From positions 78,486,547-78,550,546 of the forward strand of contig CAMGYJ010000005.1 in assembly GCA_946122785.1 (NCBI GenBank): 64,000 nt of DNA, read 5' to 3'. The translations under genes were made by a program, and so were the position numbers. This stretch comes from Linum tenue. Its lineage: Eukaryota > Streptophyta > Magnoliopsida > Malpighiales > Linaceae. This document shows, piece after piece, positions 61,426 through 64,000 of the stretch (position 1 is the first letter of the stretch; the number at the start of each line of letters is the position of its first letter). The notes below the pieces were generated by a model. The model saw nothing but the letters and a program-made list of their open reading frames with translations, was not told where the DNA came from and ran no database searches.

Positions 61426-62654
61426 AACTCCCCCACACTTAACCGTTTGCTTGTCCCCAAGCAAACCTAACTCAAACCAATGCAACTCTCCAGACCTCTA
61501 TAGCAACCAACAACCCCGATCATAGGTAGAGGATTTCCTAGATCATTTAGCAGCTTACGAGGTCAACCGACGCACAAGTCATCTCATAGCTTCTTCGGCG
61601 AGAGCGCTAGTCTCGAGTCGGCATCATGGCAAATAGTGAACAGAGGACAAATGAATCGTGGATGAATGGACTCTCAAAAATAAAAGATCATGGACTCACT
61701 TCTTTAAGGTGCTCTATTTTCTTCTTGAAGATGGTTGAAACCCCTTTTCTTTCTTTTTTGCTTGTTTTTCTGTTTTTTTTTTCTTGTTTTTTTTTTTCAA
61801 AGGTTCCAACCTGTTTTTCAGAAAATGGGGGCTCCCACCTAGCAGAGGTTTTGCGGGAGCCCAGCTCTTACCGGCCATGCCAGGAGCGGGTGTCTCGAGC
61901 CTCGTGCGGGGGAAAGACATGTAAGGGGGCTGGAGGTAGTAGGTGGAAATTGGGAACGGATTCCCGTCTCCCCTTACACACTTTCGCCCTATTCGCACGG
62001 GAGACGTTATTTTAAAGCACATTTTCGAGCACCTGTTATTTCCAAAACATGATACAAGAGTCCATGACAGGTAGAGAATCCACAACACCACACCATTCAA
62101 GGGTCCTAAGATCACTAATTCACTCAATCAACCAACACAATATGAAGAAGAAATGAGACTTCTTAAATGCATCAACATCCTCCATAGTGCTACACTACCT
62201 CCCTAGGTTGCACATTACTAAAGAGACTGTCAATTCAAAGCATACTGAGCAGGCAATTGCAAGGAACACGTACTTGGAGCCCTCAAATTTAAAAATTTGG
62301 ACAGTGGACTAGGCTCCAAGCACACAAACAGATCTGATGCAGTCAAAAGATAAACATCCCCCCCACACTTAAGATTGACATTGCCCACAATGGAGAAGAG
62401 GGAAGGAAAGGGGAACGATGTTACCGGTGGGCACGGACTGCAGGAGACTGGAAATGGACCAGTCGGAATGAAGCGGACTGGAGAGAGGACCAGTCAGGCA
62501 TAAGTACAGCTAAAGGAACCAAAAAACTCAAACAAAATACTTTAGGTCCAATGGTCAGCCCAATAGTACAACATCCAAAAGAAAAAAGAAAGAAACTAAA
62601 CCGACACAAGACAGTTTGCATGCTGACAAAAACAAAAACACTCAAAACATGCCA
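61426..62654 (-). mobile_element. Athila-type element: 3' untranslated region
   Basis: Non-coding part between the ORF and the 3' LTR. Two similar G-rich tracts occur on the minus strand: TTAAGTGTGGGGGAGTT at 61426–61442, next to the LTR, and CTTAAGTGTGGGGGGGA near 62357–62373. The first is the likely polypurine tract; the second is an internal copy. T-rich runs lie near 61765–61800. Confidence 0.7.
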
Positions 62655-62981
62655 CTAGGGCCCTCCGAGACCGGTGAAGTCGATCTGGTTCATAAGGTCG
62701 TCCTCTCCATCCTCCGGTGGTGGTGGTGGTGGTGGCGGCGAATGATCCCACCGGGTGGTCCAGTGGTGCTCCTTTGGGGGGTGACAAGCCTGGAGCAGGT
62801 GCTCCGAGTACTCCATCAATCGGCGGCCTCGATCTCTCTCCCGCTCGATGAGAGCACTAGTGACTCCCATATGGGTCTCTAAGCGGCCGAGGCGCTCGTC
62901 AACAACTGTCAGCCTGGACTGGTACTCGGCCTGGTGGGCCGAATACTGCTGGTAGAACTGGACCTGATGGTCCATGAGCTG
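62655..62981 (-). CDS. In-frame continuation of the Athila ORF after UAG
   Basis: Directly after the TAG the same frame stays open for 108 codons, encoding a coiled-coil-like stretch (VDERLGRLETHMG) and an eight-proline run, ending in GLGGP. The proline run comes from a GGT-type microsatellite near 62714–62738. The simplest reading is that this is the C-terminus of the same protein, reached by readthrough or cut off by a nonsense mutation. Confidence 0.6.
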   Translation of the reverse strand, partial: QLMDHQVQFYQQYSAHQAEYQSRLTVVDERLGRLETHMGVTSALIERERDRGRRLMEYSEHLLQACHPPKEHHWTTRWDHSPPPPPPPPEDGEDDLMNQIDFTGLGGP

Positions 62982-62984
62982 CTA

Positions 62985-64000
62985 GTTCTGAAGACCGAGC
63001 TGGTGGAACTGGAGCCCCATCTGCTGGAACTGCTCCGTGAAGAAGTCCATCGACGGGCCAGAAGCCATCGACGGACCAGAAGGACCAGAGGAAGACTCGC
63101 CTCTCTCTGATCTCCGTCGTGGCCGAAGGTCCCCTGGTGGAGAAAGCGGGGGCTCCGGCTCATCGGCATCCATGGCCCCGCCATCATCATCCTCATCCTC
63201 CTCCTCGCCGGAGTAGTCAGCGTCCTCCTCGTCTTCATCGAGATCCACAGCCTCCTCAGGAGGCATGGAAAGCCCATCTACCCAGGTGCGGGTGCCATCA
63301 GTGACCAGGAGGAGTACATTGTGGAGCACCTCCCGGCTGAGGGGGGTGGAGCCGCCCCGTGCAGAAGAATCCGTGAGCCCCTGGAAGCTGATGTCGAAAT
63401 GGCGTGCCAAACGGGTGATCAGGGGACCACAGTAGAGATGGTTGGGTTTCCCGTGGCACCGGGAGAAGGTGGTGGCCACGAAAGAACCCAAGTGGAGCAT
63501 GTGCTCCGGGTACCCCATCGAGTACATGGCATAGAGCACTCGCTTCGGAATCTTGTGCGAGCCGGTGACGTTGGGGACGATGGAGCGGGTGATGAGCAGG
63601 TTCAGAATGTGCCACTGCGGCTTGAGGGTGCGAACGTATGTCTGGCCAGCATCGAAGTAGTCATACCCATACTCGCGCCTGGCTATCCGGCGGTAGAATC
63701 CATCCTGGTTCCAGTCGGTCGGGTTTGGGATCTCGACCTCGTGGCGATCGAACGGGTGGTACTCGATTCCCATGGCGTAGGCCAACCCGTCAATGGTCAG
63801 CTCCCGGGGGTAGCCACCCAACCTGAATGTCACTGCATAGGAGTCCCGGGGCGCTTTGCTGTCGTACTTGAAAGTTGTGTAGAACTCCCACACCAGCTCC
63901 GTGTAGGTGGGCTCCTCGATAGTCAGCAGCGTCCGCCAATCGCGGTGACTGATGGCGGCGGTGAGCTCCTGGATGCAGTGGAGCTGCTCGAACAGTGCCC
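62985..64000 (-). CDS. Athila-type ORF, N-terminus beyond the right edge
   Basis: The frame is open from the right edge to a TAG at 62982–62984. It contains LLTIEEPTYTELVWEFYTTF, VTFRLGGYPRELTIDGLAYAMGI and HILNLLITRSIVPNVTGSHKI, which resemble the protein family found in Athila retroelements (ATHILA ORF-1 / putative plant transposon protein). An acidic stretch and a Ser/Pro-rich stretch follow, then a Gln/Phe-rich segment. No protease, RT or integrase is in view; they would lie to the right. The ORF sits in the position where other Athila elements carry an envelope-like gene, but I see no clear membrane segment. The real start is outside the window. Confidence 0.75.

Overview
This window reads as nuclear DNA of a flowering plant, most likely a eudicot. 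It has split genes with short GT–AG introns, plant-specific protein families (a group A MAP kinase kinase, a GPI-anchored GH17/X8 glucanase, an OXS3-like protein, a profilin) and many plant transposable elements. All calls come from reading the sequence; no database search was run, and the species cannot be named.

Layout. 1–5755: a young Ty3/gypsy element (gag and pol in one frame, split by one UAG) with its left end outside the window. 5756–8487: the 3' tail and 2.2 kb LTR of an older Ty3/gypsy element that the young one appears to have landed in. 10013–12047: a 5'-truncated antisense LINE with target-site duplications. 12350–17350: an 18-exon arginyl-tRNA synthetase gene with two candidate starts. 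18622–19442 (minus): an OXS3-like gene. 20197–20735: a hAT-type non-autonomous remnant. 23125–33906: a complete Tat-lineage Ty3/gypsy element with a 5-bp duplication, near-identical LTRs, a single gag-pol ORF and a spliced antisense gene with its own TATA box. 35933–38037 (minus): an MKK6-type MAP kinase kinase. 39033–41451: the GH17/X8 glucanase. 42431–43552 (minus): profilin. 44325–45450: a decayed Ty1/copia pol. 46435–58005: two head-to-tail Helitrons on the minus strand, the first carrying a broken RPA1-like domain, the second 9.6 kb with unidentified exon-like pieces. 59500–60085: a GGTACC-rich imperfect repeat. 60112–64000 (minus): the 3' end of an Athila-type element, LTR plus an ORF that runs off the right edge.

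The host genes are ordinary single-copy-looking genes and do not form a pathway cluster. The MKK6 and glucanase genes diverge from a shared 995-bp region; the glucanase and profilin genes converge. Exon boundaries were placed by hand and every exon phase was checked to sum correctly.

Most worth a second look: the antisense spliced gene of the Tat element, the dense GCGCC motif throughout that element, in-frame UAG codons inside two different retroelement ORFs, and the paired Helitrons. None of these is shown here to be a new system; each is stated with a test.
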